Shown: one piece after another, positions 8,186-17,505 of the stretch
Layout of the letters: the number at the start of each line of letters is the position of its first letter
Numbering within the stretch: the first letter of the stretch is position 1
From: Sulfuricurvum kujiense DSM 16994
GTDB lineage: Bacteria; Campylobacterota; Campylobacteria; Campylobacterales; Sulfurimonadaceae
Assembly (NCBI RefSeq): GCF_000183725.1
Contig: NC_014762.1
Coordinates: forward strand, 248,001-312,000
DNA: 64,000 nucleotides
Direction of reading: 5' to 3'
The notes under the pieces: model-generated
Database searches by the model: none
What the model was told of the DNA's origin: nothing
Seen by the model: the letters and a program-made list of their open reading frames with translations, nothing else
Made by a program: the position numbers and the translations under genes

Positions 8186-10222
8186 GTGAGTAAAGTCTAT
8201 TTCTCCACGTGGCGGGGTGAGCAAATCAACAACATCGGCAAAAATGACGATGCTTGGGAAAATTCTGCTTATAACCTTCCGTTGGAATACAATGAACACG
8301 CCCATTCCAAAGCGTTTATCGGCTGGGACGGCGTAGCGCTTTTTAATCCTGATGTCGACGTGGTTCGTTTGGCAACAGAATACGCGGCGCAGTATCAGGT
8401 CTATTCCGAAGCGTGCGGGCGTTGTGCACCGGGACGATGGGGCGGACGTATTTTATACGACCTTCTCGATAAAATCGCTCGCGGTGAGGGATCAGTATCG
8501 GATATGGAGCATCTCAAAGAGGTTTCAAGAACGATGCAGGAAACTTCTAAATGTGAGATCGGTAAAACGGTTCCGAATCCGCTTCTTGATCTGATGACCC
8601 ATTTCGAGTCGGATTTTATGGATTGCATCAACAACCAAAAACCGTCAAAACATTATCATTTGGAAGATACCAGCTATATTGCCAAAATCACGGCGCCGTG
8701 TATGGACGCATGTCCGGCACATGTCGACATTCCGGCCTATATCGAGGGTGTTCGCGATTTGCGATTTGACGATTCATTGATGGCGACCCGCCAAACGATG
8801 CCGCTTGCGCATACGTGTGGACGTGTCTGTCCTCATCCGTGTGAGACGGAGTGCCGACGTACCAACCTTGACGAGCCGATTTCGATCATGGAACTTAAAC
8901 GTCTGGGTGCCGATTATGAGACCGATCACGGTTTCGGATTTTTTCATCCGAGTGAGAAAAAGCCTTCAATCGGCAAAAAAGTAGCGGTTATCGGTGCAGG
9001 TCCTGCAGGGCTTACGGGTGCGTATTATCTTGCATTGGACGGAATCGATGTCGATGTCTACGAAGAGCTTCCGGTTCTCGGCGGTGAAGTAGCGGTCGGG
9101 GTTCCGGAATACCGTATGCCGATCGATAAGTACAATCAAGATATTGAAGCGGTACGAAGTCTTGGGGTGAATTTTATCACCAATACGAAAGTGACCGCCG
9201 ATATGATGCGTCAATTCGAAAACGACTATGATGCGACGTTGGTGGCGACGGGGACCCGTATTTCGAAAAAAGTCTATTGTGATAATGAACGTCCTGAAAT
9301 TCAGGGTTATTGGGGAGCGATCGACTTTTTGGATAAAGTCAATCTCCAAGTGAAATACGACATTATGGTTCCTGAAGCGGATCAGAAACGTCATATGTTG
9401 CCTACGGATTTTGTCGATTTGACCGGAAAAACGCTTGTATGCGTCGGGGGTGGATTTACCTCAATGGACGTAGTCCGCTGCGCCATCCGTGCGAATGCCG
9501 CAAAAGTCGTCATGCTGTATCGCCGTGATGAAGCGACGATTATCAAAAATACGACGTATGAAGAGTATCACGAAGCGGTCGAAGAGGGCGTAGAGTTTAT
9601 TTTTCACTCGGCGGTCGCAAAGATGAACGATGAGAACGATGTTCTCAAATCACTTGTTATTGATCGTTTCGAACTCGTCCCGGATCCGAACGGCGGTCGT
9701 CCGACACTCGAGAAAGTCGAGGGTGCGAGCTTTGAGATGGAGTGTGATTATCTGATCCCTGCCGTATCCCAAAGTGCTGATTTGAAACTGCTCCCTGAAG
9801 AGTGGGAAATTGAACGTACCTCTTGGGCGACGATCAAAACGAACGGGAAAGATTACATGACCTCACGCAAAGGGATCTTTGCGGCGGGAGACTGTGAATA
9901 CGGTCCGATGACGATCGTTAATGCGGTCGGTCAGGCAAAGCGTGCCGCATCGGTCATGTCACGCTATGTCACCAGCGGAGAAATTACTTTGACGAATGAT
10001 GAGATTATGGAAGATCACCTCCGTAAACTCAAAGTCTATAACAAAAAAGAGAAGATTCAAGGTTGGCTTCCGGGACTAGCGCGCCAACACAGCGAAGTTC
10101 TTACGGTCGATGAACGCAAAGACAATAACCGTGAGGTTAAATACGGGTTTACCCAAGAAGAAGCACTCGCGGAAGCAGAACGCTGTATGCGCTGTTATTA
10201 CATTGCGATGGTAGCACACTAA
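8186..10222 (+). CDS. NuoF-like cluster domain fused to a GltD/NfnB-type FAD/NAD(P) oxidoreductase
   Basis: A 678-residue fusion in the nuoF position, starting with GTG. Residues about 70-140 resemble the NuoF C-terminal N3-cluster domain (Cys77, Cys80 and Cys123), but the third expected ligand is Gly83 (CGRCAPGRWGG). The NuoF FMN/NADH-binding domain is absent. From about residue 170 it is a glutamate synthase small-subunit-like module: CMDACPAHVDIPAYI and CGRVCPHPCETEC for [4Fe-4S] clusters, FAD loop VIGAGPAG near 268, second dinucleotide loop VGGGFTSMD near 419 with YRRDEATI, and a C-terminal FAAGDCEYGP FAD motif. By analogy with GltD/NfnB it may accept electrons from NADPH or exchange them with a small carrier and pass them to NuoG. 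The electron donor is inference. Confidence 0.9.
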   Translation: MSKVYFSTWRGEQINNIGKNDDAWENSAYNLPLEYNEHAHSKAFIGWDGVALFNPDVDVVRLATEYAAQYQVYSEACGRCAPGRWGGRILYDLLDKIARGEGSVSDMEHLKEVSRTMQETSKCEIGKTVPNPLLDLMTHFESDFMDCINNQKPSKHYHLEDTSYIAKITAPCMDACPAHVDIPAYIEGVRDLRFDDSLMATRQTMPLAHTCGRVCPHPCETECRRTNLDEPISIMELKRLGADYETDHGFGFFHPSEKKPSIGKKVAVIGAGPAGLTGAYYLALDGIDVDVYEELPVLGGEVAVGVPEYRMPIDKYNQDIEAVRSLGVNFITNTKVTADMMRQFENDYDATLVATGTRISKKVYCDNERPEIQGYWGAIDFLDKVNLQVKYDIMVPEADQKRHMLPTDFVDLTGKTLVCVGGGFTSMDVVRCAIRANAAKVVMLYRRDEATIIKNTTYEEYHEAVEEGVEFIFHSAVAKMNDENDVLKSLVIDRFELVPDPNGGRPTLEKVEGASFEMECDYLIPAVSQSADLKLLPEEWEIERTSWATIKTNGKDYMTSRKGIFAAGDCEYGPMTIVNAVGQAKRAASVMSRYVTSGEITLTNDEIMEDHLRKLKVYNKKEKIQGWLPGLARQHSEVLTVDERKDNNREVKYGFTQEEALAEAERCMRCYYIAMVAH

Positions 10223-10232
10223 GGAGGGATGG

Positions 10233-12488
10233 ATGATCAATTTTACGATTAACGGCCAGCCCGTCATAGCAAACAAAGGGGAGACGATTCTCCAAGCGGC
10301 ACGGAAAGCGGGATTCTATATCCCGACGATGTGTTATTTGGAAAAAACGACTCCGTGTGCATCATGCCGATTATGTGTGGTAGAGACCGACAAAACGGAC
10401 GGCTTGATTCTCAGCTGCCAAACTCCGCCGACCGAAGGGTTGGCGGTAGTGATCGATTCGGATCGTCTCAAGACTGAGCGAACGAACATTATGCGTCTTT
10501 ACGATGTTAATCATCCGTTAGAGTGCGGTGTGTGCGATAAATCGGGTGCATGCGACCTACAAAACAAAACGTTGGAGTTCGGTGTCTCTTCTCAGCATTT
10601 CAGTGCAAAAGATCAGCATCGTAAAATCGAGCACTGGGGACTGATCAACTACGATCCGTCTCTTTGTATTTTGTGTGAAAAATGTGTCCATGTCTGTAAC
10701 GAAATCATCGGTGATGACGCGATCGAATTGCAATTCGGCGGGTACAAATCATCGGTTATTCCGAAAAACAGCGATGCACTCGATTGTACGTTCTGCGGCG
10801 AATGTATCGCGGTATGTCCTGTGGGTGCGTTGGTAAGCTCAAACTTTCAGTACAGTGCCAATGCATGGGAACTTAGCCAGATCCCTGCAACCTGTGTTCA
10901 TTGTTCGGCAGGATGTTCATTGATGTACGAAGTGCGCCACACGTCAAACTTGACAGGCGCCAAAGATAAAATCTACCGTGTCACAAATGATTTCGAGCAT
11001 ACGACACTGTGCGGAGCGGGACGATTCGGATTCGATTTCAACGTAGAGGGAACCAAAGACGAAGCACAATTCGCTAAAGCGGTTGATGCGATCAAAAATG
11101 CGGACGCTATCCGTTTTAGTTCATTGATCACCAATGAAGAGGCGATGATCCTTCAAAGCCTCAAAGAGAAATTGGGTCTAAAACTTTACAATGAAGAGGC
11201 GCGTGCGTATCAAAACTTTATGAACGCATATGCATCGATCAGTGGAAAAACCGGTTTCGGCGGAAGTTTGGATGCGATTAAACAAAGCGACGGTATCATC
11301 GTTTTCGGCGGGCGTGTAACGACCGACAATCCTATGGTTCGTTATGCAATGACGACGGCTGCCCGCCATAACGGTGCGAAAGTCGTCTATATGCATCCGA
11401 TCGAAGACGATCTTCTTCAAAATGTCGTGACGCAGTACGTCAAATACGAAGTGGGTACCGAAGAGGGTGTTGTTGCGATGCTTGCAAAAACGCTTCTGGA
11501 AAATGCGGATGTAAGCGATGAAACACGCCATTTTTTCGAAGGTCTTGACGAAGGGTATCTATGCGCCGAGAGTAATATCGGTGATGAAGAGTATGCCCGT
11601 ATGGCCAAAACGTTTGCGAGAGCCAAACGCAAAACATTGGTGATCGGAAGCGACGTCCTCACTCATAAACGCGCAGCGAATATTTCCCGTTTGTGCGCAA
11701 TGATCGAAACCTATACGGAGTTTTCGGTTGTTGTAATCGCACCGAGTGTCAATACGATCGGTGTTTCATTGATCTGTGATCTGGATGCTGACAACAACGG
11801 CGAAAATGTTGTCGGATACAATGCGGCGGGTTCGTATACCATGGGCTCATTTGATGAAGCGATGTTGAAATTGCCGTCTCTTAACTCTCAGGAGGGGACA
11901 TTCGTCAGTATCAATCACCAAGTGCTTCCGACCAATGTTGCAGTCGCATTCGATGGGTATACGTTAAACGATTTGGCAAATGCTCTTGGACTATCGGCTC
12001 ACAATACGATCGACTATACCGCACAGCTTCCGGAATCAAAAGGGTTTAACGGATCATCGTTTGATGATTTGGGGAATTTTTACAGTGCATTGGGCGAAGA
12101 TAACCGCGGGTATGTCCTAGAAAATCGCGATGTAGAAGCTGACGGGAAACTAGAAGAGATTGATGATTTACCTGAGTTCAACGGTACGGTCGTATACCGC
12201 TGCAACCCGGTCAATCAGTTTAATACCTACACGGCTCGAACCGAACAGCTCGAAAAAGAGGCAATATTGCGCGGTTCGGCACAGTTTGCCGCTGCCGCAA
12301 AAATCGGTGATGGTGATAAAATTCGCATTGAATTTCCTCACAGCACCCAAGAGCGGATTTTTAAACTCGATTCTGCGATGAAAGGGACCATTGCATTGGT
12401 TCCGGCATACGATGTCGGATTCGGCGGTTTAAATGAGCAATACCGTTTTGAAAAGGTGAAAATTATGAGGATGGGGAGCGAATCATGA
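10233..12488 (+). CDS. nuoG: NADH-quinone oxidoreductase subunit G, first copy
   Basis: A 751-residue iron-sulfur subunit of the complex I electron-input arm. In order it shows an N-terminal [2Fe-2S] domain (CYLEKTTPCASCRLC), the His-Cys cluster motif HPLECGVCDKSGAC for N5, two ferredoxin motifs (CILCEKCVHVC and CTFCGECIAVCPVGAL), an N7-type CVHCSAGC with a later LCGAGRFG cysteine, and a molybdopterin-oxidoreductase-like C-terminal domain without obvious cofactor residues. A near-ideal AAGGAGGG (10221-10228) precedes the ATG at 10233. A second, similar nuoG follows with an ATGA overlap, so this is one half of a tandem duplication. Confidence 0.94.
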   Translation: MINFTINGQPVIANKGETILQAARKAGFYIPTMCYLEKTTPCASCRLCVVETDKTDGLILSCQTPPTEGLAVVIDSDRLKTERTNIMRLYDVNHPLECGVCDKSGACDLQNKTLEFGVSSQHFSAKDQHRKIEHWGLINYDPSLCILCEKCVHVCNEIIGDDAIELQFGGYKSSVIPKNSDALDCTFCGECIAVCPVGALVSSNFQYSANAWELSQIPATCVHCSAGCSLMYEVRHTSNLTGAKDKIYRVTNDFEHTTLCGAGRFGFDFNVEGTKDEAQFAKAVDAIKNADAIRFSSLITNEEAMILQSLKEKLGLKLYNEEARAYQNFMNAYASISGKTGFGGSLDAIKQSDGIIVFGGRVTTDNPMVRYAMTTAARHNGAKVVYMHPIEDDLLQNVVTQYVKYEVGTEEGVVAMLAKTLLENADVSDETRHFFEGLDEGYLCAESNIGDEEYARMAKTFARAKRKTLVIGSDVLTHKRAANISRLCAMIETYTEFSVVVIAPSVNTIGVSLICDLDADNNGENVVGYNAAGSYTMGSFDEAMLKLPSLNSQEGTFVSINHQVLPTNVAVAFDGYTLNDLANALGLSAHNTIDYTAQLPESKGFNGSSFDDLGNFYSALGEDNRGYVLENRDVEADGKLEEIDDLPEFNGTVVYRCNPVNQFNTYTARTEQLEKEAILRGSAQFAAAAKIGDGDKIRIEFPHSTQERIFKLDSAMKGTIALVPAYDVGFGGLNEQYRFEKVKIMRMGSES

Positions 12489-14971
12489 ACGAAATCACGA
12501 TTACCATAGACGGCCGCACTGTCCAGACGCAAGAGGGTGAATATATCCTTAATGCGGCACGGGCAAACGGGATATTTATCCCGGCGATCTGTTATTTGAC
12601 ACGATGTTCGCCGACACTGGCATGTCGTATTTGTTTGGTCGAAGCAGACGGCAAACAGGTCTATGCGTGTAATGCAAAAGCAAAAGAGGGGATGGAGATT
12701 ACGACAACGACTCCGAATATCCTCGAAGAACGCAGAGCGATTATGGAAGTTTACGACGTAAACCATCCTCTAGAGTGCGGTGTCTGTGACCAGTCAGGTG
12801 AATGCGAACTTCAAAATTACACCTTAGAAGTCGGCGTAGACTCACAAAACTATGCGATTAAAGATACCCACAAACCGGCGCAGGATTGGGGATTGATTCA
12901 CTACGATCCGGCACTGTGTATCATGTGTGAACGTTGTATTACCGTATGTAAAGATATGATCGGTGATGCGGCTCTCAGCACGGTTGCGCGCGGCAGTGAT
13001 GCGATTCACGGCGAATACAAAGCGATGATGCCGAAAGACGCCTATGCGATGTGGAACAAACTTAACAAATCGCTGATCGCTCCAAACGGCGGGGACACAC
13101 TCGATTGTACCAACTGCGGTGAATGTACGTCGGTATGTCCGGTCGGTGCGTTGGTGAGCAGTGATTATCAATACACTTCCAATGCATGGGAGCACAAACA
13201 AATCCCTGCAACGTGTGCCCACTGTTCTGCGGGATGTCAGCTCAGCTACGATATCAAACACACCAGTATCAGCAATCCGGAATCTAAAATCTACCGTGTC
13301 AAAAACGAGTGGAACTATGTATCACTGTGCGGTGCAGGACGCTACGGGTACGATTTCGAAAATCGTGATGTGAGCAAAGACAAAGCGGCATTCGATAAAG
13401 CGATCGAAGCGTTTAAAAAAGCCGATACGATTGCCTTTACCTCTACCATTACCAACGAAGAAGCAATGATTCTTCAACGTCTCAAAGAGAAATACGGATA
13501 TCGCCTGGTGAACAGCGAAGCATTGGCGTTGAAAAACTTTTTGGGCAGTTACAGTGCAATCAGTAAGACATCACTTTACGGCGGCGATTTGAAACAGGTT
13601 CATGAAGCCGACTTCGTCGTATCCATCGGAAGTGCTCTTAAAACCGATAACCCGAATGCACGTTTTGCGATGAACAATGCACTGAGCATGAATAAAGGCT
13701 CAGGGCTTTATTTCCATCCGATCAACGATCCGGTGATTCAAGATATGTCTAAAAACATTACCCAGTTCAATCACGCTCCGATGATGGAAGAGGCGGCATT
13801 GTATTTGATGCTGGATCTTTTCGGTGACAAAGCGGCAATGCCGTCAGCCGTTACGGAGTATTTGGCAGGGTTCCATTCGACCAAAACCGTAACGATCGAA
13901 GAGAGCGTTGATGAAAAAGTGACTGAAACGGTAACGAAAAAAGTGCTTAACGAAGAGACCGGTGTTGAGGAAGAGGTAAGCGAAGAAGTTACCAAAACAA
14001 TCAAGAAAAAAGTTTCCAAAGAGGTTGAAGTCGATGACAATGCCCTTTTCGGGCTTTTGAACGCGCCGGAAAAATTCGCTGAGACCTTGGAAAAATATTT
14101 GGCGAAAAAAGAAAAATTCGCCCTTATGGTCGGACCGGATCTTTATACCCATCCGAATGCGGCAAACTGCGCCCGTCTCGTCGCATTGATCGAAAAATAC
14201 ACTCCGTTCAGTGTTACAATGATTCCGAATCTTGCAAATACATTGGGTGCGGCGTTGATTTGTGATCTGGATTCGTCGCGCGGAAGCTATACCATCGGCT
14301 ATAACACACGCGGTGATTTCACCCTTAGCGCATTAGGGAACGGCGATTTGGATATGCCGGCTCTGAACCAGCAGGAAGGGACATTGACCGGCATCGACAA
14401 GCGGGTTAATCCGACCAATGCGGCACTCGGCTACGGCGGATACGTACTCAATGATATCGCCAATGCATTGGGCATAACTGCGAAGTATACCGTTGATTAT
14501 ACGGCACAGCTTCCGGTGAAAAACGGATTTAAAGCACTCTCTTTTGATACATTGCCGAACTATTACACCAATGCCGGTGAAGAAGTCCGCGGGTATGTAT
14601 TGGAAAACATTGCCGTAAACAGCGGGGGCGATGAGAGTGTTCAACCGTTGAATCCAAATGCGGCCATTCGTGAGAATGTGGTCTATTTGGCAAATCCGGT
14701 GTTGCAGTTTTCCGCGTTTACGGCAGCATCGCATCAACTTAACGCAAAAGGTGGTTTATACGCTTCGCATACGGCGATGCAGACGAACGGCTGGAGCGAA
14801 GGGGATGCATTGCGTGTTAAAACAGCACATGGCGAGCTGAGTGTCAATGTAATAGCTGACGGTAAGATCGGAGGAGATATTACATATCTCCCGACATTCG
14901 ATACCGCTATCAACTCTGAAGCACTGTTTGACGGTTACCGTTTTGCGTGCGTATCAATTCAAAAGGTGTAA
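12485..14971 (+). CDS. nuoG: NADH-quinone oxidoreductase subunit G, second copy
   Basis: An 828-residue paralogue of the preceding gene with the same cluster complement: CYLTRCSPTLACRIC for [2Fe-2S], HPLECGVCDQSGEC for N5, CIMCERCITVC and CTNCGECTSVCPVGAL ferredoxin motifs, and CAHCSAGC plus SLCGAGRYG for N7. Relative to the first copy it has an insertion between the second and third ferredoxin-like segments and a Val/Thr/Glu/Lys-rich stretch at about residues 467-517 inside the molybdopterin-like domain. All cluster ligands are kept in both copies, so both could carry electrons, either in two complex variants or in series. Starts at 12485 inside the previous stop (ATGA). Confidence 0.94.
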   Translation: MNEITITIDGRTVQTQEGEYILNAARANGIFIPAICYLTRCSPTLACRICLVEADGKQVYACNAKAKEGMEITTTTPNILEERRAIMEVYDVNHPLECGVCDQSGECELQNYTLEVGVDSQNYAIKDTHKPAQDWGLIHYDPALCIMCERCITVCKDMIGDAALSTVARGSDAIHGEYKAMMPKDAYAMWNKLNKSLIAPNGGDTLDCTNCGECTSVCPVGALVSSDYQYTSNAWEHKQIPATCAHCSAGCQLSYDIKHTSISNPESKIYRVKNEWNYVSLCGAGRYGYDFENRDVSKDKAAFDKAIEAFKKADTIAFTSTITNEEAMILQRLKEKYGYRLVNSEALALKNFLGSYSAISKTSLYGGDLKQVHEADFVVSIGSALKTDNPNARFAMNNALSMNKGSGLYFHPINDPVIQDMSKNITQFNHAPMMEEAALYLMLDLFGDKAAMPSAVTEYLAGFHSTKTVTIEESVDEKVTETVTKKVLNEETGVEEEVSEEVTKTIKKKVSKEVEVDDNALFGLLNAPEKFAETLEKYLAKKEKFALMVGPDLYTHPNAANCARLVALIEKYTPFSVTMIPNLANTLGAALICDLDSSRGSYTIGYNTRGDFTLSALGNGDLDMPALNQQEGTLTGIDKRVNPTNAALGYGGYVLNDIANALGITAKYTVDYTAQLPVKNGFKALSFDTLPNYYTNAGEEVRGYVLENIAVNSGGDESVQPLNPNAAIRENVVYLANPVLQFSAFTAASHQLNAKGGLYASHTAMQTNGWSEGDALRVKTAHGELSVNVIADGKIGGDITYLPTFDTAINSEALFDGYRFACVSIQKV

Positions 14972-14974
14972 AGC

Positions 14975-15964
14975 ATGGATGTAGCATTCATTATAGAAAC
15001 GATCGTTAAAATCGTTGTCATCTTATTAATTTTCTCTGCGCTTGCGGGTCTTGGAACCTATTTCGAGCGTAAAGTGCTGGCGTTTATGCAACGCCGTTTG
15101 GGACCGATGCACGTCGGGCCGTTCGGTTTGCTTCAAGTTGCGGCGGACGGGATTAAACTCTTTACCAAAGAGGACATCATCCCGCAAAACGTAGTTAAGC
15201 CGATTTTTAAAATTGCTCCGGTCATTACGGCGGCAACGGCGTTTATGGCTTCTGCGGCAATCCCGTTTTGGCCACAATTTACGGTATTCGGATACACAGT
15301 GCATCCGATCGTTGCCGATATCAATGTCGGTATCCTCTACGTACTAGGGGTTATGGCAATCGGTTTGTACGGGCCGTTGCTCGGGGGGATGGCATCGGCG
15401 AACAAATGGTCACTGATCTCGGCTGCACGTAGTGCCGCCATCTTCATCTCGTATGAAGTTATTTCAGGGCTTTCACTGTTGGCGCCGCTTATGATGGTCG
15501 GGTCATTGTCGTTGATCGATATCAACAACTATCAAGCCGGCGGAATCGGAAACTGGATCGTCTGGTCGCAGCCTGTGGCATTTATCCTTTTTTGGATTGC
15601 TGCATTTGCCGAAACCGGACGTACTCCGTTTCACCTCGTTGCGAACGATCACGAGATCATTGACGGTTTCGGTACGGAGTATTCGGGTATGCGCTGGGGG
15701 ATGTTCTTCATCGGTGAATATGCGAATATGTTCTTTATTTCGTTTGTAATCGCCATCATCTTTTTGGGCGGTTTTGGCGACGGTACGATTGCGGGAGCCA
15801 TTCAGTTGCTTCTCAAAGTAGCGTTTTTCTTTTTCTTTTTCCTCTGGACACGTGCAGCATGGCCGGATATCCGACCTGACCAGTTGATGTGGTTGTGCTG
15901 GAAAGTTTTAATGCCGATTGCGGTGATCAACATTGTTGTCACCGGTATCGTGATGATGTTCTAA
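14975..15964 (+). CDS. nuoH: NADH-quinone oxidoreductase subunit H
   Basis: A 329-residue membrane subunit with about eight transmembrane helices linking the peripheral and membrane arms at the quinone site. Family landmarks are YFERKVLAFMQRRLGPMHVG, LQVAADGIKLFTKEDIIP, the acidic stretch AAFAETGRTPFHLVANDHEI and GEYANMFFISF. Length and start are normal; only three bases separate it from the second nuoG, so it is translated from the same message. Confidence 0.97.
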   Translation: MDVAFIIETIVKIVVILLIFSALAGLGTYFERKVLAFMQRRLGPMHVGPFGLLQVAADGIKLFTKEDIIPQNVVKPIFKIAPVITAATAFMASAAIPFWPQFTVFGYTVHPIVADINVGILYVLGVMAIGLYGPLLGGMASANKWSLISAARSAAIFISYEVISGLSLLAPLMMVGSLSLIDINNYQAGGIGNWIVWSQPVAFILFWIAAFAETGRTPFHLVANDHEIIDGFGTEYSGMRWGMFFIGEYANMFFISFVIAIIFLGGFGDGTIAGAIQLLLKVAFFFFFFLWTRAAWPDIRPDQLMWLCWKVLMPIAVINIVVTGIVMMF

Positions 15965-15976
15965 GGGGGTTGTGCT

Positions 15977-16600
15977 ATGCATCATGAAGAAGTATTTACA
16001 GATCGAAATGTAAGTGAACACAGCGCTTATTATTACGTCGATATTGAAGCCTATCCGGAAAGCGGATGGGACAAGTTTAAACAAGTGCTCAAACGTGCGT
16101 TGCGCGGCGAGCTCTTTGTAGGGCTGTGGGTCGTATTGCGCGAGATGATCAAATTTGATATCCATACCGTTCAATATCCGAAAGAAAAACTGCCGATCGG
16201 GCCACGTTATCGTGCAGTACACAAACTTTTGCGTTTGTGGGAGTCGGGGTATGAGCGCTGTATCGGATGCGGATTGTGCGAAAAAATCTGTATTTCCGAT
16301 TGTATCCGTATGGATACGCGCATCGATGAGAACAGCCGTAAAGAAGTAACCGAGTACAGTATCAACCTCGGGCGTTGTATTTTCTGCGGTTATTGTGCCG
16401 AAGTGTGTCCTGAGCTTGCAATCGTTCACGGACAACGTTATGAAAATGCGTCGGAACAACGGGCCCATTTCGTGATCAAAGACGATATGCTCACCCCGCT
16501 TGATTTGCTTAAAGCAGGCGAACAGGCGGAATACCCAGGCTTTGGTGCCATTATCCCAGGAAGCGACGCGTCGGTCAAAAAGACCCCGCTGGCGTATTAA
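15977..16600 (+). CDS. nuoI: NADH-quinone oxidoreductase subunit I
   Basis: A 207-residue 2x[4Fe-4S] ferredoxin-like subunit carrying clusters N6a and N6b. The two motifs are [11 protein letters not shown] and [17 protein letters not shown]. The first lacks the usual CP at the end (CISDC), a small variation. An N-terminal amphipathic region precedes the clusters and an approximately 55-residue tail follows, which makes the protein a little longer than E. coli NuoI. A ribosome site AGGGGG lies in the 12-base gap after nuoH. Confidence 0.96.
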   Translation: MHHEEVFTDRNVSEHSAYYYVDIEAYPESGWDKFKQVLKRALRGELFVGLWVVLREMIKFDIHTVQYPKEKLPIGPRYRAVHKLLRLWESGYERCIGCGLCEKICISDCIRMDTRIDENSRKEVTEYSINLGRCIFCGYCAEVCPELAIVHGQRYENASEQRAHFVIKDDMLTPLDLLKAGEQAEYPGFGAIIPGSDASVKKTPLAY

Positions 16601-16609
16601 GGAGTAGGA

Positions 16610-17197
16610 ATGTTTGAAGCTATCGCTTTTTATCTGTTTGCAGCCCTCACCATTGTGATGTTTACCATCACCGTGATGACGTCTCAAGCACTGTATGCTA
16701 TCACCGCAATGGCGGCTGGGATGATTTTTATTTCGGCATTTTTCTTTATTTTGGGTGCCGACTTTTTAGGTGCAATCCAAATTATCGTTTATACCGGAGC
16801 CGTTATGGCGCTCTATGCGTTCGGGATGATGTTTTTCGATACGACCCGCGACGTAGTTGAAAAACGGACTAACCCGCAAATCGTTTTTGTCCTAGGCGTT
16901 TTAGCGGCGGTCATGGTCGTTGCTATTTTCGTCGCACCGATCGTTTCGAATAATATTCAAGCACTTTATCCGATCCAAGAGAATATCGGAAACTCTCAAG
17001 CCGTCGGTATGGTTTTGTTTACCAAATACCTCGTTCCGTTTGAAGTCGCGGCGGTCATGCTGCTTGTCGCAATGATCGGCGGAATTATTTTGGCAGGGAA
17101 GAAAATGGACAAATCGTTGACATTGATGGCGGAAGAAGAGATCAGCACAATGGATGATATGACCGAAGAAGAAGTACAAGCAGGGGGGCACCACTGA
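16610..17197 (+). CDS. nuoJ: NADH-quinone oxidoreductase subunit J
   Basis: A 195-residue integral membrane subunit with five predicted helices, beginning MFEAIAFYLFAALTIVMFTI and including the conserved helix IIVYTGAVMALYAFGMMFF, whose pi-bulge region couples quinone reduction to proton transfer. AAGGAG precedes the ATG by four bases. The hydrophilic C-terminus is acidic and ends GGHH. The stop shares a base with nuoK (TGATG). Confidence 0.95.
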   Translation: MFEAIAFYLFAALTIVMFTITVMTSQALYAITAMAAGMIFISAFFFILGADFLGAIQIIVYTGAVMALYAFGMMFFDTTRDVVEKRTNPQIVFVLGVLAAVMVVAIFVAPIVSNNIQALYPIQENIGNSQAVGMVLFTKYLVPFEVAAVMLLVAMIGGIILAGKKMDKSLTLMAEEEISTMDDMTEEEVQAGGHH

Positions 17198-17502
17198 TGG
17201 AAGTTACACTGAGCCATTATCTTGTTTTATCAAGCATATTGTTCTCGATCGGTTTGATCGGGGTTATGCGCCGCAAAAATCTTTTGATGCTCTTTTTTGC
17301 AACAGAGATTTTGCTAAATGCAACCAATATCGCATTCGCTGCTATTTCTCATTATATCGGGGATTTGAGCGGTCAAATGTTTGCGTTCTTTATTATCGCG
17401 ATTGCGGCATCTGAAGTGGCAATCGGATTGGGTCTTCTCATCGTATGGTACAAACGTACCGGTAAGATCGACCTAGATCAAATGAATTCAATGCGAGGAT
17501 AA
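17197..17502 (+). CDS. nuoK: NADH-quinone oxidoreductase subunit K
   Basis: A 101-residue subunit with three transmembrane helices, homologous to MrpC/NuoK. The buried glutamates of the proton channel are visible in LFFATEILLNATNIAFAA and IIAIAASEVAIGLGLLIV. Length is the family norm and it overlaps nuoJ by one base. Confidence 0.96.
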   Translation: MEVTLSHYLVLSSILFSIGLIGVMRRKNLLMLFFATEILLNATNIAFAAISHYIGDLSGQMFAFFIIAIAASEVAIGLGLLIVWYKRTGKIDLDQMNSMRG

Positions 17503-17505
17503 GCT

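Noticed and set aside
10233-14971. Single nuoG split by a frameshift
   Set aside because: Each reading frame contains a full set of cluster motifs and a full-length C-terminal domain, so this is a duplication, not a broken gene.
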